Positions 1 through 12,377 of a DNA stretch of 64,000 nucleotides are shown piece by piece. Location of the stretch: NCBI RefSeq assembly GCF_963924675.1, contig NC_089238.1, positions 39,822,879 to 39,886,878 on the forward strand. The letters are read 5' to 3'. The notes beneath the pieces are model-generated. The model saw only the letters and a list, made by a program, of their open reading frames with translations. It was not told the DNA's origin and ran no database searches. The DNA comes from Phocoena phocoena. Taxonomy: Eukaryota; Chordata; Mammalia; Artiodactyla; Phocoenidae. Every line of letters begins with the position of its first letter. Position 1 is the stretch's first letter. A program made the position numbers and the translations under genes.

Positions 1-29
1 CCTCCAGCTTTGTTTTTTGGTGGTTTTTT

Positions 30-245
30 GTTTGTTTGTATTTAATTTTATTGGAGTATAGTTGATTTACAATGTTGTGTTAGTTTCAGGTGTACAGCAA
101 AGTGATTCAATTATATATATATATACATATATTCATTCTTTTTTAGATTCTTTTCTCATATAGGTTATCACAGAATACTGAGTAGAGTTCCCTGTGCTAT
201 ACAGTAGGTCCTTGTTGGTTATCTATCTTAGATATAGTAGTGTGT
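30..245 (-). mobile_element. L1 3' end, cetartiodactyl type
   Basis: Read on the minus strand this matches the 3' UTR of whale/ruminant L1 elements, with a run ending in CTCCAATAAAA just before position 30. The same 3' UTR appears in sense orientation near 60240-60310, which supports the identification. A (TA)n tract lies inside it at about 110-133. It is a truncated, inactive fragment. Confidence 0.8.
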
Positions 246-490
246 GTATCTGCCAGTTTTGTTCTTTTTTCTCAGGACTGCTGTGGCAATTTGGGGTCTT
301 TTATGGCTCCACATAAGTTTTAGGATTATTTGTTCTAGCTCTGTGAAAAATGTCCTGGGTATTCTGATAGGGACTGCATTAAATCTATAGATTTCTTTGG
401 ATAGTATGACATTTTAATAACATTAATTCTTCCAATCTAGGAGCATGGGATATCTTTCTATTTCTTTAAATCACCTTCAATTTTGAGAAA
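246..490 (-). mobile_element. L1 ORF2 fragment
   Basis: The minus strand resembles the distal reverse-transcriptase part of L1 ORF2 (the stretch about minor mismatches, calculated on wording typical of L1: ATAGATTTAATGCAGTCCC is visible in reverse complement near 370-390). No long open frame survives. Together with the adjacent 3' end it is a broken L1 insertion. Confidence 0.7.
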
Positions 491-569
491 CTGAATTTTA
501 ATTTAATTTTCATTAATTTAAGTAGCTACATGCAGCTAGTGGCTACCATACTGGACAGCACTGTTCTAG

Positions 570-1110
570 TACATGACTTTTGGTGAACATACTGATGCAT
601 TTCTGTTGGAGAATTCATTCCGCCCAGGAGTGGAATTTCTGGGTTATAGGACATGCATGTGTTTCGCTTTAATAGAGCTAAACAGTTTTCCAGAGTGGCT
701 GTACCAATCCACACTCCTAACATCAATATATGATAGCTCTAGTTGCCCGACATCCTCACCAATGCTTGGCGTTGTCTGGATTTTTTCACTTTAGCCATTC
801 TGCTAGACAGTAGAGATATTACCTTGTGGTTTCATTTGAATTTCTCTGGTGATTAAGTACAGTGTATTTAACACCTTGGATGTCCTCTTTTGTGAAGTGA
901 TTGTTTAAGCCTTTTGGCCACTTTTTCATTGGGTCTTTTTATTACTGATTTCTAGGAGTTCTTTATATATTCTGACTACCAGTCCTGTGTTGAATATATT
1001 ATTGCAAAAATCTTCTCCCTCTTTGTGGACTGCTTTTTGACTCTTATAATCATGTCTTTGGATTCACAGATGTTCTTAAACTTTTATATATAGACTATCT
1101 ATTCTTGTAT
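570..1110 (-). mobile_element. Older L1 3' region fragment
   Basis: The T-rich plus strand has the layout of antisense L1: a tract about a subterminal gap, 'GTGGACTGCTTTTTGACTC' near 1025, and the 'TTCTTTATATATTCTGACTACC' type segment near 960. It is diverged, with no open frame. The subfamily was not determined. Confidence 0.6.
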
Positions 1111-2735
1111 ATAATTTGCTTTATGCATATTTAACTTCAAAATTTACAGAAAATAAACCGATATGGAGCACACAGTTAGGGGACACCCTCTTGTACTCCT
1201 TAGGAGCAAAGGATTCTATTGCCGCACTTCAGAGAATACATTTCTACAAATGTGAAAGCCAAGGTGGGCACCTTTTAAGTTGGATGGCAGCCTTGTTAAA
1301 GGGTTTTTGTCTATTACTGAAATTTCAGGTTTTAGGTTAAATGAAACTTAAAGGACTGCTCGTGAAAAATTTAAACTTTTTTAAAAATCTCTCATTTTTT
1401 TCAAGATAAAAAAGTACCTCTAACACTAAAATACTGACAGTGATCCCAATAGCTTAAGTGCTGTTATAGTACGCGTGGCTACTACACATGCACAGCATGT
1501 CACCAACACTGTCTAAACAGTAAGAATCACAGCACTGTGACACAGTGGCTCTCCTTATCCTTGCGAGCGAACAGGATGATCAATTACACCTGTGTGACAT
1601 TAGTGCACTGGCGTATCTACCAAGTGTAAAATCCAGTTATCTAAAACAACATGACTCTCAGATTCCCAGACAGTACGTTATTTCTGAGTTTGTATATTCA
1701 GAAACCTGTGGGTTGTTCCTTAAATTCTTTTACAATAGGAATTACATTGAGCATTAAAAACACTGAACTAAGTAATGTAACCACCAGAGCGGGTGAAGTT
1801 CAGTGTCTGGTTTAACAACCGTTTACTATCATTTCAAAATCAATTTCTGCTCAATCCTAGCACAGCCAGCATTTCTCCTGCAGTGACACTTATTTTTAAA
1901 TGCACAAGAATGAAAGGCCCAGCTATACACCACTGCCTTATTACAAGAGCCACGGGGAAGGCGAGCTGATGAAACACACACAAGAGAGAAACGCGCACAG
2001 CATCATCCCTTTGTTCAACACTGGCTTTGATTTAGAGTAGAATGCAAAAAACATATTATAAAAACAGAATGAGGACCTGTTTCTAAGTGTAGTAGGTAAC
2101 CAAGAACTATACTTCCACTGCAAAAATCTTTATAGGATTCAAGCACTAAAGTGACACTAGTACTGAAACATAGGTAATCAGAAGTAGCAAAGGCACTGGT
2201 AATATGAGTCATCATCAAAAGACAGCCCGGGTAAATATCACACATTTCCTGTCAGCTGCTGCTAAGACTTGCATTTTTCGAACTGAAAAGGAATACTGTG
2301 GGTCTTTTTACTTATCAATTATTTGAAGAAAGGCTGTCTTAGGTCCCCTCACTGAACATGAGGCCTAGGTTACCAAATCAGTTTTCCTATATCATCACAA
2401 GACGTATTATACTCACTTGATACTGTTTGACATTGAATTGCTATAATTGATGGTATGGCTACTGTCTTGGGTCTCCCGCAAAGAACAAACCTACTGGAGT
2501 AAAACAGCTAATTGTGCAAAAATGGAGGATCCCATAAGGATGTGGAAGAAGGACACTTCTGTGTCTCGGGATCTATTATCTGGTTCCAGGCACCTGTACA
2601 GATTCCTCCCTGAGAAACATTTACCGGTGTCCTGAGGCAGATTACAAATTATTTAGAAAGTCTTTCAAAACTTTCCCCTTGCTCCAGCCATGGCCTTGAC
2701 CCTGTTCACATCTCCGTCCCTGTGACCCCTGCCCA
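1111..2735. other. Non-coding stretch, no gene seen
   Basis: AT-rich sequence with only short frames (under 80 codons) lacking codon structure or splice support. I recognise no family here beyond possible old repeat debris. It lies upstream of, or within an early intron of, BEAN1. Confidence 0.5.
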
Positions 2736-2739
2736 CCTA

Positions 2740-2930
2740 GAAGCCCAATCTCCCACCAAAGATCTTTATTTTAATATAGTCCAACTTACCCATTTTTCTC
2801 ATGGTTAGTACCTTTGTATCCTGTTTAAACAACCCAAGGTCATAAAGATGTTCTACAGTGTTTTCCATTTGGAGCTTTACTGTTTTACCTTTCACATTTA
2901 ACACTATGTCTAGGAGTGTTTTTAAATATT
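2740..2930 (-). mobile_element. Diverged L1 fragment
   Basis: The plus strand reads like antisense L1 3'-region sequence (ACTTACCCATTTTTCTCATGG and a TTTTACCTTTCACATTTA-type segment). It is short and old, with no coding capacity. Confidence 0.5.
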
Positions 2931-2934
2931 TTAA

Positions 2935-3115
2935 GGCTTAATTGTCATATATTGAGCACCTACTGTGTGCCAAGCATCCTGCCAGGCAGTGTGCTTTGAT
3001 TAGTTCAAAGAAATTGCTGCTCCCATTGTACAAATGAAGTGATAGAAGCTTAGAGGGGTAAACTGCCCCGAGGGCACCACCTGCAAGAGGCAGGGCCAAG
3101 ATGTGAACCCACGAC
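2935..3115 (+). mobile_element. MIR SINE
   Basis: Contains the MIR-type order: a 'TTGAGCACCTACTGTGTGCCA' segment, then 'CCCATTGTACAAATGAAG' and a degenerate 'AGAGGGGTAAACTGCCC' section before a 'GTGAACCCACGACTGTCTG' tail. Ancient and inactive. Confidence 0.7.
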
Positions 3116-3614
3116 TGTCTGTCTTACTTAGCCAGATCGTAGGACCAGATGAAGGTCAGCTCTGGTGGAGGAGCTCTGGGCTTCCTCCTGCCCTGAGGAA
3201 GGTGGCTGAGGTGTCATCCTTCTCCCAGAGGACACGAGGACCATGCACCGTCTCAGGATACTGAATGTTGGTGAATAAAAGGCCTTAGGACTGGGGCCGG
3301 TTTGCCCCAGCTCAGGGCTGCAAAGCAATCTTGGAGGTGGGCGTAGGGGTCCAGGGCTTGTCCCCAAACACTGCATAATGTTTTTAGAAACCCACATTCC
3401 CTGAACCACACGCTGAGAAACAATTCCAAAGCTCCACGGCTCAGTGTGATGGTGTCAGTCATTTGAGATCATCAGAATATATCATGGACAAGAAGTATCT
3501 ATCTTTGCCTGGTCTACTAGTTTTTCTCATCCTACCTACTAAAGTGACATGTTAATTGATCTCCTGGTCTTAAACCATTCTGGCATTCCTGGAATAAGTA
3601 CTTTCTACTTATGA

Positions 3615-3628
3615 GATATATATACATA

Positions 3629-3645
<17 letters not shown>
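3615..3645. repeat. (TA)n microsatellite
   Basis: An uninterrupted AT/TA run broken once by a C. It directly abuts the poly-T end of the antisense CHR SINE, so it may be the AT-rich integration target. Confidence 0.85.
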
Positions 3646-3662
<17 letters not shown>

Positions 3663-3857
3663 TTTGTGGTACGCGGGCCTCTCGCTGTTGTGGCCTCTCC
3701 CGTTGCGGAGCACAGGCTCCAGACACGCAGGCTCAGCGGCCGTGGCTCATGGGCCCAGCCGCTCCGCGGCATGTGGAATCCTCCCGGACCGGGGCACGAA
3801 CCCGTGTCCCCTCCATCCGCAGGCGGACTCTCAACCACTGCGCCACCAGGGAAGCCC
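3646..3857 (-). mobile_element. CHR-type SINE (cetacean, tRNA-derived)
   Basis: On the minus strand the element begins GGGCTTCCCTGGTGGCGCAG at 3857, runs through a tRNA-like head containing A-box/B-box-like sequence, and ends in GTACCACAAAAA with a poly-A tail that appears as poly-T at 3646-3665. This family is characteristic of whales and their close relatives and is the main taxonomic clue. Apparent open frames across it are repeat artefacts. Confidence 0.9.
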
Positions 3858-5034
3858 GACATATTGTTTTTAATACACTGCTGCCCTGGTGCTGGTTTCC
3901 CACATGCCCTTGTATTCTAGGAGTTGAGGGAACCACTGTGGAGCAGGGGACAAAATCCCATCACCTCTAACATGTTCCAGAATCAGAACCCACAAAAGCA
4001 AATGGCCAAAACAAAACCCAAGGAAGATAGTACTTGGGATGGGGACTTGGCCACCGTGGCCCAAGAACATACCTTTAGGCTGGTCCAGCTTGTGGTGGGA
4101 TAGCTGAGGATAATTTGCTGCTTTCACGAATTTAACACTGTACATATCAATTATTCATGAACTTCTTGGCAAGTCCACATTGTAGTAAGTGGTCATTTTT
4201 CAAAGCCACGATTTTGGGTCTCATAATGCAAAACTGGGATGTGATAGCTAATCCCCTAGCTGATGGGCGGGCCAAGCCAGCCCCTGCTCCCAGGCACAGT
4301 GACTGCTGGTGTTATAAAAGCTTGCGTTCTCTCCAGAAAATAGCCTAAGAGCCAACTCTAGGTGGGGACAAAAGAGGAGAGAAAATGAGTACAGGGCCAT
4401 TGATGATTCTAGCAAGGAAAGGAAGAGTTTGGTGTGGGTTCAAGCAGAAAGTCTAATTCTGCCATGGCTTGGTTCCATAATGTCAGCCAGTTTACCACTT
4501 CCTCTGCAGAAATAGGGAAAAGCGGTTTGTGACACTGTTTCAATGGGTTTTCCAGCCAACAAATAAATTGTTCATTAAACCAGAGATAAAACCTTAGTGA
4601 ATGATGACAAGATGGTAAACTTAGGGAGTTTGGCTACGTAAACGTACATGTGAGTTAATTTTGGTGAGTTTATTTAAGTGGCAGAATCTATCTCAATAGT
4701 GGAATAAATCACTTTCATCTTATATTTATAGAATTATGAAAGGCCTGTGGGTGGTCACTTATATTTTTCCAGTTATATTTTAATGCAGTGGCTGAAAATC
4801 TTCCACTTCGCAATGGAGCACTCTCCGATTAACTCTGATGTGTAAAACTGAGGGAAGCAGAGCTACTCTGCATGCCGTGAGAGCAGAGAACTCCATGCTG
4901 TACCAAGACTTTCCCTCGCAGCACTGGGGCACCTGTGTGGGAACTCTTGCTTTCCACGGTTTGAGAGGTTCATTTTAGTGGATTCATATACATGTTCCTA
5001 GTGCCTAGCATGTGTCCAGGCATAGAATAAGCAC
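3858..5034. other. Non-coding stretch, no gene seen
   Basis: Mixed-composition sequence with no convincing exon, RNA gene or recognised repeat. Short frames only. Confidence 0.4.
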
Positions 5035-5125
5035 TTAGTGAGTATTGGTGAGTGGATGGATAGGTGGGTAGATGGATGGATGATTGAATACATGGATGGA
5101 TAGATTATTGAATATATGGATGGAT
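5035..5125 (+). repeat. Degenerate (GGAT)n tetranucleotide repeat
   Basis: Runs of TGGATGGATGGATGAT broken by point changes and by TTGAATA interruptions. Common in vertebrate introns. Confidence 0.75.
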
Positions 5126-5944
5126 GCATGGCTGATCAAGTGGATCCTGAATACATGCCTAGGTAGATAAACACATTAGGAGAGTGAGTGACTTTATGGA
5201 GGACTAATTAATAGGTGGATGACTTCACATTCCAATCCTCCTTTTCACTATAACCTGCCCCACCTGTAATGCCACAAATGGCCAAGTAAAACGTGTCAGG
5301 GCCTTGACATACCATTAGCTGACCTCTTATAGAGCTACATCCCATTGTAAGAAGAATACTGAACACCAAGCAGCCTCTTCCTCATCCCCATATCCCAGTG
5401 TTCAGGGGACATCCCACAGCCTCACCCCAGGAGCACCTCCTCCTTTCCTGAGCTCTGTTGGGACCTTACCCTCTGTACTTCTGCCCAGGCCCCTTCCTCC
5501 CTCCCCTGATCTTGTTCTGGTTCATCCTTCAAGACCCAGCCCCTCTGTGTGGATATGTCCCTGACCTGTTCCCGGTACTCTGACTCTCTCCATCACAGTC
5601 TCCTGGTAACTAGGTGATATCACCAAGTGGGCTGAGAGGCTGCCCAAAACAGAAGGGGAGGGGACTCAGAAGTGCCCAAGCAAGTGGCCTGCCCTGCCAC
5701 GTCCCCTGCGCCAATCCCTGCTGGGAGGCTGAGACCAGCCATTGGTGAGCAGAGGGAAGACGGTGCCTGAATCCTGTTCCCCAGATTCCCTCCAAGGACC
5801 TCAAGGCCTCACCCTAGTGGCTTCAGCAGTGGAGAAAGAGGTGAACTACTGAGGCCAGACTTGCCAGGCAAGTAGACCTATGACAAATGTTTTTAGAATT
5901 TTTGGTGACAGGAACCATCAGTCAGATCTCAGTCCTTGCCCCCA

Positions 5945-5965
5945 CCCCCCCCCCCCCCCCCCCCC
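5945..5965 (+). repeat. Poly-C tract
   Basis: Twenty-one consecutive C after CCCCACCC. Its length is prone to slippage, so the exact count may vary between individuals or assemblies. No gene function is visible. Confidence 0.9.
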
Positions 5966-6489
5966 GCTTCTCCCTCTAGCCAGCGTCTCCGAAGGTGTGG
6001 GCAGGTCTGAAGGCCTAAAGATGCTGGCTCAGCACCTCCACTGTCGATGCCCTTTCTTTGTCAGTGCTCCCTGGTGGCTTCAGCCTGCAAAGAGCACTTG
6101 CCTGAACCGAGACAGAGTGACTGCACAGCTGCCCACACACTACAGTCAGCAAGGAGTCAGTAGTGATGGTCTGCTTCAGCTTCCCTGCCCTGCACGTTCC
6201 CCACTGTTTCCCAGCCTGCAGCCAGCCCTGACCCCATCCCCCGACGCAAGCCTGAATCTCATTGCCTCGCCCATTGTGTTCACCTGGCTCCCACCTCCTC
6301 CCCACCATTTCAGACCCCTTCACCCACCCTGCAGTTAGAACGGCTCAAGAATAAGCGTCTTTAAGCATCTTTCAGGCGGATAGCGACCAGGTCCCGAGTG
6401 GGCAGAGGACAAACCCACTCTACAGCGAGTGAGTGGTAGAACCAGGAATGGAGGCCCGTTCTCCTGCCTCCACCTCCACCGCACCCAAC

Positions 6490-6620
6490 TCTCTTCCCCT
6501 GCTCTGGACCCTAGTACATGGATTATCAGACACACCTGGGTTTAAATCCCAGCTCTGCCACAAAACCAGGTGGTCAAACTTCAGCTCACCAAGATTCAGT
6601 GTCCTATAAACGCGGGTGAC
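6490..6620 (+). mobile_element. MIR SINE fragment
   Basis: Contains 'CTGGGTTTAAATCCCAGCTC' followed by 'TGCCACAAAACC', the central MIR core in sense orientation. Degenerate and short. Confidence 0.6.
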
Positions 6621-6969
6621 GATGGTTCCGCACAAAGAGGGGGCAAGCGCCAGACCCGGCCCCACACCCAGGCCGCGGTCATGCAGGGCCTCTGACCCAC
6701 CTGTGGTTCCCAGTCCCAGCCTGGAGCAGAGGTCTGGAGGCGCGAGAGCTGGCTTCTGCCTGGCACAGTGGAGGCCCATGGATACAGGCACCATCCCAGC
6801 CCCGAAGGGGACCTTGGGACCCCATCCACAGAGTGGGGAGAGCACCAGCTGAGGCCTGCTCAAAGGACGTCAGCTTGGCAAGGTGGAAGAACTCTCCTCA
6901 GGAGCAGCTGCCATCAAACGCTTTCAGCTGAGCCCGGCTCCACGCTCCAAGTGCGGGCTTGCGGGCTTC

Positions 6970-8680
6970 CCCCACGCTCCACGCTCCACCCTCCACGCTC
7001 CCTGCTCCACCCTCCACGCTCCACCCTCCACGCTCTACGCTCCTCGCTCCACCCTCCACGCTCTTCGCTCCACCCTCCACGCTCCAACCTCCACGCTCCA
7101 CCCTCCACGCTCCAACCTCCACGCTCCTCACTCCACCCTCCACGCTCCTCGCTCCACCCTCCACGCTCCAACCTCCACGCTCCTCACTCCACCCTCCACG
7201 CTCCACCCTCCACCCTCCACGCTCCACCCTCCACGCTCCTCGCTCCACCCTCCACGCTCCACCCTCCACGCTCCTCGCTCCACCCTCCACGCTCCAACCT
7301 CCACGCTCCTCACTCCACCCTCCACGCTCCTCGCTCCAACCTCCACGCTCCACGCTCCACCCTCCACGCTCCTCGCTCCACCCTCCACGCTCCTCGCTCC
7401 ACCCTCCACGCTCCTCGCTCCACCCTCCACGCTCCACCCTCCACGCTCCACCCTCCACGCTCCACGCTCCTCGCTCCACCCTCCACGCTCCAACCTCCAC
7501 GCTCCTCACTCCACCCTCCACGCTCCTCGCTCCACCCTCCACGCTCCTCGCTCCACCCTCCACGCTCCACCCTCCACGCTCCTCACTCCACCCTCCACGC
7601 TCCTCGCTCCACCCTCCTCGCTCCACCCTCCACGCTCCACCCTCCACGCCCCTCGCCCCACCCTCCACGCTCCCTGCTCCACCCTCCACGCTCCTCACTC
7701 CACCCTCCACGCTCCTCACTCCACCCTCCACGCTCCTCACTCCACCCTCCACGCTCCCTGCTCCACCCTCCACGCTCCTCGCTCCACCCTCCACGCCCCC
7801 TGCTCCACCCTCCACGCTCCTCACCCCACCCTCCACGGCCCCTGCTCCACCCTCCACGCTCCTCACCCCACCCTCCACGCCCCCTGCTCCACCCTCCACG
7901 CTCCAACCTCCACGCTCCTCACTCCACCCTCCACGCTCCTCGCTCCACCCTCCACGCTCCAACCTCCACGCTCCTCACTCCACCCTCCTTGCTCCACCCT
8001 CCACGCTCCCTGCTCCACCCTCCACGCTCCTCGCTCCACCCTCCACGCTCCTCGCTCCACCCTCCACGCTCCTCACCCCACACTCCACGCTCCCTGCTCC
8101 ACCCTCCACGCTCCACCCTCCACGCTCCTCACTCCACCCTCCACGCTCCTCGCCCCACCCTCCCCGCTCCTCACCACACACTCCACGCTCCCTGCTCCAC
8201 CCTCCACGCTCCTCGCTCCACCCTCCACGCTCCCTGCTCCACCCTCCACGCTCCTCGCTCCACCCTCCACGCTCCACCCTCCTCGCTCCACCCTCCACGC
8301 CCCCTGCTCCACCCTCCACGCTCCACCCTCCACACTCCCTGCTCCACCCTCCACACTCCAACCTCCACGCTCCTCACTCCACCCTCCACACTCCAACCTC
8401 CACGCTCCTCACTCCACCCTCCACGCTCCACCCTCCACGCTCCTCACCACACACTCCACGCTCCCTGCTCCACCCTCCACGCTCCACCCTCCACGCTCCA
8501 CGCTCCACCCTCCGCCCTCCTCGCTCCACGCTCCACGCTCCTCGCTCCACCCTCCACGCTCCCTGCTCCACCCTCCACGCTCCTCGCTCCACCCTCCACG
8601 CTCCACGCTCCACCCTCCGCCCTCCTCGCTCCACGCTCCACCCTCCACGCTCCCTGCTCCACCCTCCACGCTCCACGCTC
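6970..8680. repeat. Heptamer-based minisatellite (CTCCACS family)
   Basis: About 1.7 kb built almost wholly from 7-bp units: CTCCACG, CTCCACC, CTCCTCG, CTCCTCA, CTCCAAC and CTCCCTG. The units are ordered into recurring longer blocks, for example CTCCAAC-CTCCACG-CTCCTCA-CTCCACC, seen near 7105, 7290, 7490, 7905 and 8365. A lone CTCCACGCTCCAAG occurs just outside the array near 6943 and may be the seed. Because 7 is not a multiple of 3 and no unit makes a stop codon, several frames on both strands stay open for hundreds of codons. These are artefacts of composition. The array lies upstream of the BEAN1 membrane exon, probably in an intron. Confidence 0.95.
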
Positions 8681-9049
8681 ACGTGGACCCTCACAGCAGC
8701 CTACTCCCTGGTGTCCCCCCACCCAGCGTCCAGTTCTGCAGCCAGAGGGCGCTCTTAAAACACTGTGACCGCGCCCCTTCATGTCTCCTCTCTACCCTTG
8801 AGATAAAAGACAGTCTATTGATTTGACCTTCATGGCGGGGCCCTGCCAGCCCTTCAGAACTCAGCAATGTTTTTTCAGCTGATGATATACCTTCACCCTG
8901 AGTAAGACGTAGGTCATGGCCTACTTTGACTACATGTTAAGGTGGCCCAGAAAAAGCAAAGCACCGTTTTAGGGAGAGAAAAATTTTACTTTAGCAAGAT
9001 CCCAGAAACATGAGCGCCAGTGCACAGTGCCTGGTAGCCACAGAGTAGC

Positions 9050-9250
9050 ATCTTGGCTAACAGCATGGGGCTTTGGCTCCCACTGACCCGGGTCCCTCTG
9101 TGGGCTGAGTGACATTGGACAGATAACCTGTCTGAAGCCCAGTTTCTCCACCTGTTAATTGGAGATCCCATCATGGACCATCATAAGAATTAAATAACAC
9201 AGTGCATGAAAAGGACCCAGCACGGTGAATGACACACAGTAGGTGTCCAG
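9050..9250 (+). mobile_element. MIR SINE
   Basis: Near-complete MIR order: 'GACATTGGACAGATAACCTG', 'CCCAGTTTCTCCACCTGTTA', then 'TAAATAACACAGTGCATG' and a 'CACACAGTAGGTGTCCAG' tail. Confidence 0.75.
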
Positions 9251-10324
9251 GAGATGATAGCTACTCATGCTGTATGCGGAGGGAGGGCCGCATCTCAGGG
9301 ATGACCTAGTATCTTGAGGTACAATTTCCTCTTGATCATCAGCACCTTTGTAGAAGCTGCTTGGGAAGAAAGTCTAGGATAGGGGCAAAGCTTGCCTTAC
9401 CCTCCGTCCTTTCCACAGCTGGTGCAGGGGGAGAGCAAGGCAGAGCAGTGGGAAAGGGGGCTAGCATCGTGTTGTTTCTCTGCGGTCATTTTTATCTTGT
9501 TGATAAAGTGGACCCTGAATTTGGAAATTGGAAGTTTCCCTCATAATTTAAAGCAGCACCTACCTCCGCCGGTCGCAGGGACTGGAAGATCAACTTCCCC
9601 CTGGCCATGCAGGCGGACGCCTGCACCAACTGGCTCCATCTGCAGGCATGGGTGTTGCCATCTCCACACCTGGCTGGTGATGAGCCTGGCACTGCTACGA
9701 GAGCGAGGTTCTCATTTGCTGCTGAAGCAGGGAGAGGGAGAGGCGTCTTCAGGGTGACCCCATGGGACTGGCACCCCCGCAGCAATTTCTGCGTGCTGAG
9801 CAGGGCAGGCATGCACACACAAATCCAACCCTAGGTTCTCATTCTGGGCACCTCCAGCCTTGCCATGGCCAGCTTTCTGGTAGCACATCTGCCTTGGACC
9901 GTGGGGTGACCAGTACATCCCAAACCATCGCAGCAGCTGGAACAGACCGAACAGGACAGTTGAGAGCAGTGTGGACCCCATACACTCCTACCGTCCCCAA
10001 GGAGGGCTGCTGTCTCTGACATTCCCAAGCCCTGCCATTGGCTTCAAAGGTGAGAGGAAGAGGGTGACGTTGGTTGGATGGCCAGCTGGCTTGTACTTTA
10101 TCAGAGAGAATACGGTAGCGGAATGACCACTGGCTCAGCTCTAGTCCAAGCCAAAGCCTGGTCATTGGCTCAGGAGTGAAAGCACGGCGGACTAGATGAG
10201 TGGTGGCCAAAAGCCTGTCCCCTGACCAGGGTACCCTCTGTGTGAAGTACTATGTTGAAAAGGATGCTGCGGCTGCCTCCTGGGCCAACAGGAAGGGAAT
10301 GATGATCAGCTAGCCATATACTGG

Positions 10325-10460
10325 CTATATATGATTGTGGTGGGTTACTTAATACCTTTGAGCCTCCGTATTCTCACCTATAAAATGGGGAGAACATAGC
10401 TTCAGGGATGAAGTGAGCTCTCAGCACAGAACCTACACATAGTGGGGGCTCTCAAAACAG
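10325..10460 (+). mobile_element. MIR SINE fragment
   Basis: Shows 'GTTACTTAATACCTTTGAGC', 'CTCACCTATAAAATGGGGAG' and a 'CACATAGTGGGGGCTC' end, the 3' half of MIR in sense. Confidence 0.7.
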
Positions 10461-11734
10461 TGGTCTGTGTTTGGCCCTCAAAGAATCCCAGAAATCTGCT
10501 TACCCTGGCATTTTCATATTAGAGGGTCAGGAAGCACGCATACTCAGCCAAAGCCCAAGGGAAGCTCCCTCTCCCCAGTGAAGGCACCTGCAGGGGAGCA
10601 GCTTCCAATGAACTTCAGCGAGCAAAGGCTTGGCTCTCAGGCTAGGATGACATTCTGGTCCAGGCAGTAGGGCCTCGAGGCCAGCCCCTCCTAATGAAGG
10701 TCGGTAGGCTGCAAGAGCCACCAGCATGGGCCGGAACTGCTGGCAGGGCACGTTCATAGCTCAGGCAAAGGCCCCAAGTTCATGCTTCACCTACCTGTCC
10801 CTGACATGGGCTGAGTGTGGGAGAGGCTTTTGGAGATGGTGCTGGGAAGGGATGGGAAGGTACAGGAGGCCACGGTTGAGTTTCTACCTTCTGATTTGCA
10901 TAAGTCCATGCCCTCACCTGGGAACAAAGCCCTCCTACAACTACCCAGGGAGGTAACCATCCACACTCCACTTGATTACCACTCAAGACAGAGACCTCAT
11001 TCCCCGGAGGCAGCTCAGGGCCTCCCTGCCACTTCCCCATCTGGTCTCAAGGCTGCAGCCACTCACTCAGTACGTGGCTTGGGCACCTTTGGTGAGCCCA
11101 GGCCCAGTGCTGAGCTTGAGGACACAGAAAGCGATCAAACACAAGCCCTGGAAACCGTGCATAATCATATGTGACAAATGCAGAACAGGGACTGGGACAC
11201 AGGCTCTGGGAGGAGACAGGGGGACCGCTTTCAGAACAGGGCCCAGGAAAGCTTGCCCCTGACCCTGTGGCTCACTGAGTATCTGAAGCTGGCTCCCTAT
11301 GGCTGTCCAGAGATGGGACCTGCACCCTCAGGAAGGGCTCATGCCTGGGGCAGGGGACAATGGAGAGTGAGCTCGGGACTCTGAAGCTTGGGCCTGAGCT
11401 CTCACTTGGCCCAACCACAGAGTGACTGAGTGACCATGGGCTGGAGCCGAGCATCAGTCCACACATCTATAAAAGGGGAAAACCACATCCCTGCCCAGCT
11501 GAGTGGGAGGGAATTAAGGGGCAGTCACGGACGCTCCCTAACGTGGTGCTGGCTCTCCCTGAGCGAGGCAGCAAGTGCCCATGGATGGTCCTGGCTGATT
11601 CCTACCCTTCCCTGGGACCCCAGCCCCCAGGGCTCTATCATCTTATCTTATGGGAGGACAAAGCCATCATGGGCCCCAGAAGCTTCCTTTAGTAGGGTTC
11701 TCAGGGACCCACCATACCATACCCCTTCCTAGAA

Positions 11735-11850
11735 GCCCCTTCCCACCTCTCTGCACCTTTACCCTTGTTCTCCCCCTGCCTGGAATACCTCCTAGCTTCA
11801 CCTCCTCTGGGAAGCCTTCCCTGATCTGATCCAACCCACTGTCATGTCTG
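11735..11850 (-). mobile_element. L2 LINE fragment
   Basis: The plus strand 'CTGCACCTTTACCCTTGTTC' plus 'GGAAGCCTTCCCTGATCTG' is the usual antisense L2 3' end. No coding capacity. Confidence 0.65.
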
Positions 11851-12054
11851 GGTCAGTTACTGCTCTTAACCCCAGGCCTGCCTGATTTCCCTGGAGTCCC
11901 CTCGGTAGGTTTCGCCCCTGAGGCAGGAGGCCAGTGTTGGAGGCCAGCACATCTGGTCCTCATACTCTGAGGCCTGTGTATCCCCCATCCCTTCCCAAGT
12001 CTTTGGTAAAGTCATGCTGACCTTCCAACCTCAGGTCTTGGTGGAATAGAGTCC

Positions 12055-12170
12055 TTGTCTAGCACTGAGTCAGGTTCAGTGGGTTCAAGCCTCAGCTCTG
12101 CCGCTAATTTGCTGTGTGACCTTGAGCAAGTCCACTGCCCTCTCTGAGCTTCCTTTTTCCTTTCTGTGAG
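12055..12170 (+). mobile_element. MIR SINE fragment
   Basis: Contains 'AAGCCTCAGCTCTGCCGC' and 'TTTGCTGTGTGACCTTGAGC', the MIR core, about 200 bp before the BEAN1 membrane exon. Confidence 0.7.
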
Positions 12171-12377
12171 TTGGTTGAGCTCCTAGGCCAGAGGCTTCAG
12201 AGGAGAGGCGAGAGGAGGTCAGCCCTCACTAGCAGAGGCTCCTGCGGGGAGGAGGGGAGCAGCGCCTGAATATCCTCATTTAGGGATGAATAACTCACAG
12301 GGCAGCAGGGAGGGAGGAGGAAGGTGTGGGGCAGGGTCCGTGCCCCGGCTCAGCATCCTCCCTCTCTCTGTCCACAG

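Noticed and set aside
3605..3970. Cys/Arg-rich frames with a poly-Phe or poly-Lys start
   Set aside because: They read through a CHR SINE and its poly-T tail. Similar frames occur in the other SINE copies at 50.3, 51.4 and 54.6 kb.
6970..8680. Possible CRISPR-like array
   Set aside because: The units are contiguous 7-mers without spacers and the DNA is mammalian.
6768..8826. Reading frames of 599-666 codons on the plus strand and up to 354 codons on the minus strand
   Set aside because: They are the translation of the heptamer minisatellite in several frames at once. No unit contains a stop in any frame, so length is no evidence of coding.
1..12377. Missing N-terminal BEAN1 exon
   Set aside because: I looked for an ATG exon encoding a short MSFKRP-like start and found none. 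It most likely lies upstream of the window.
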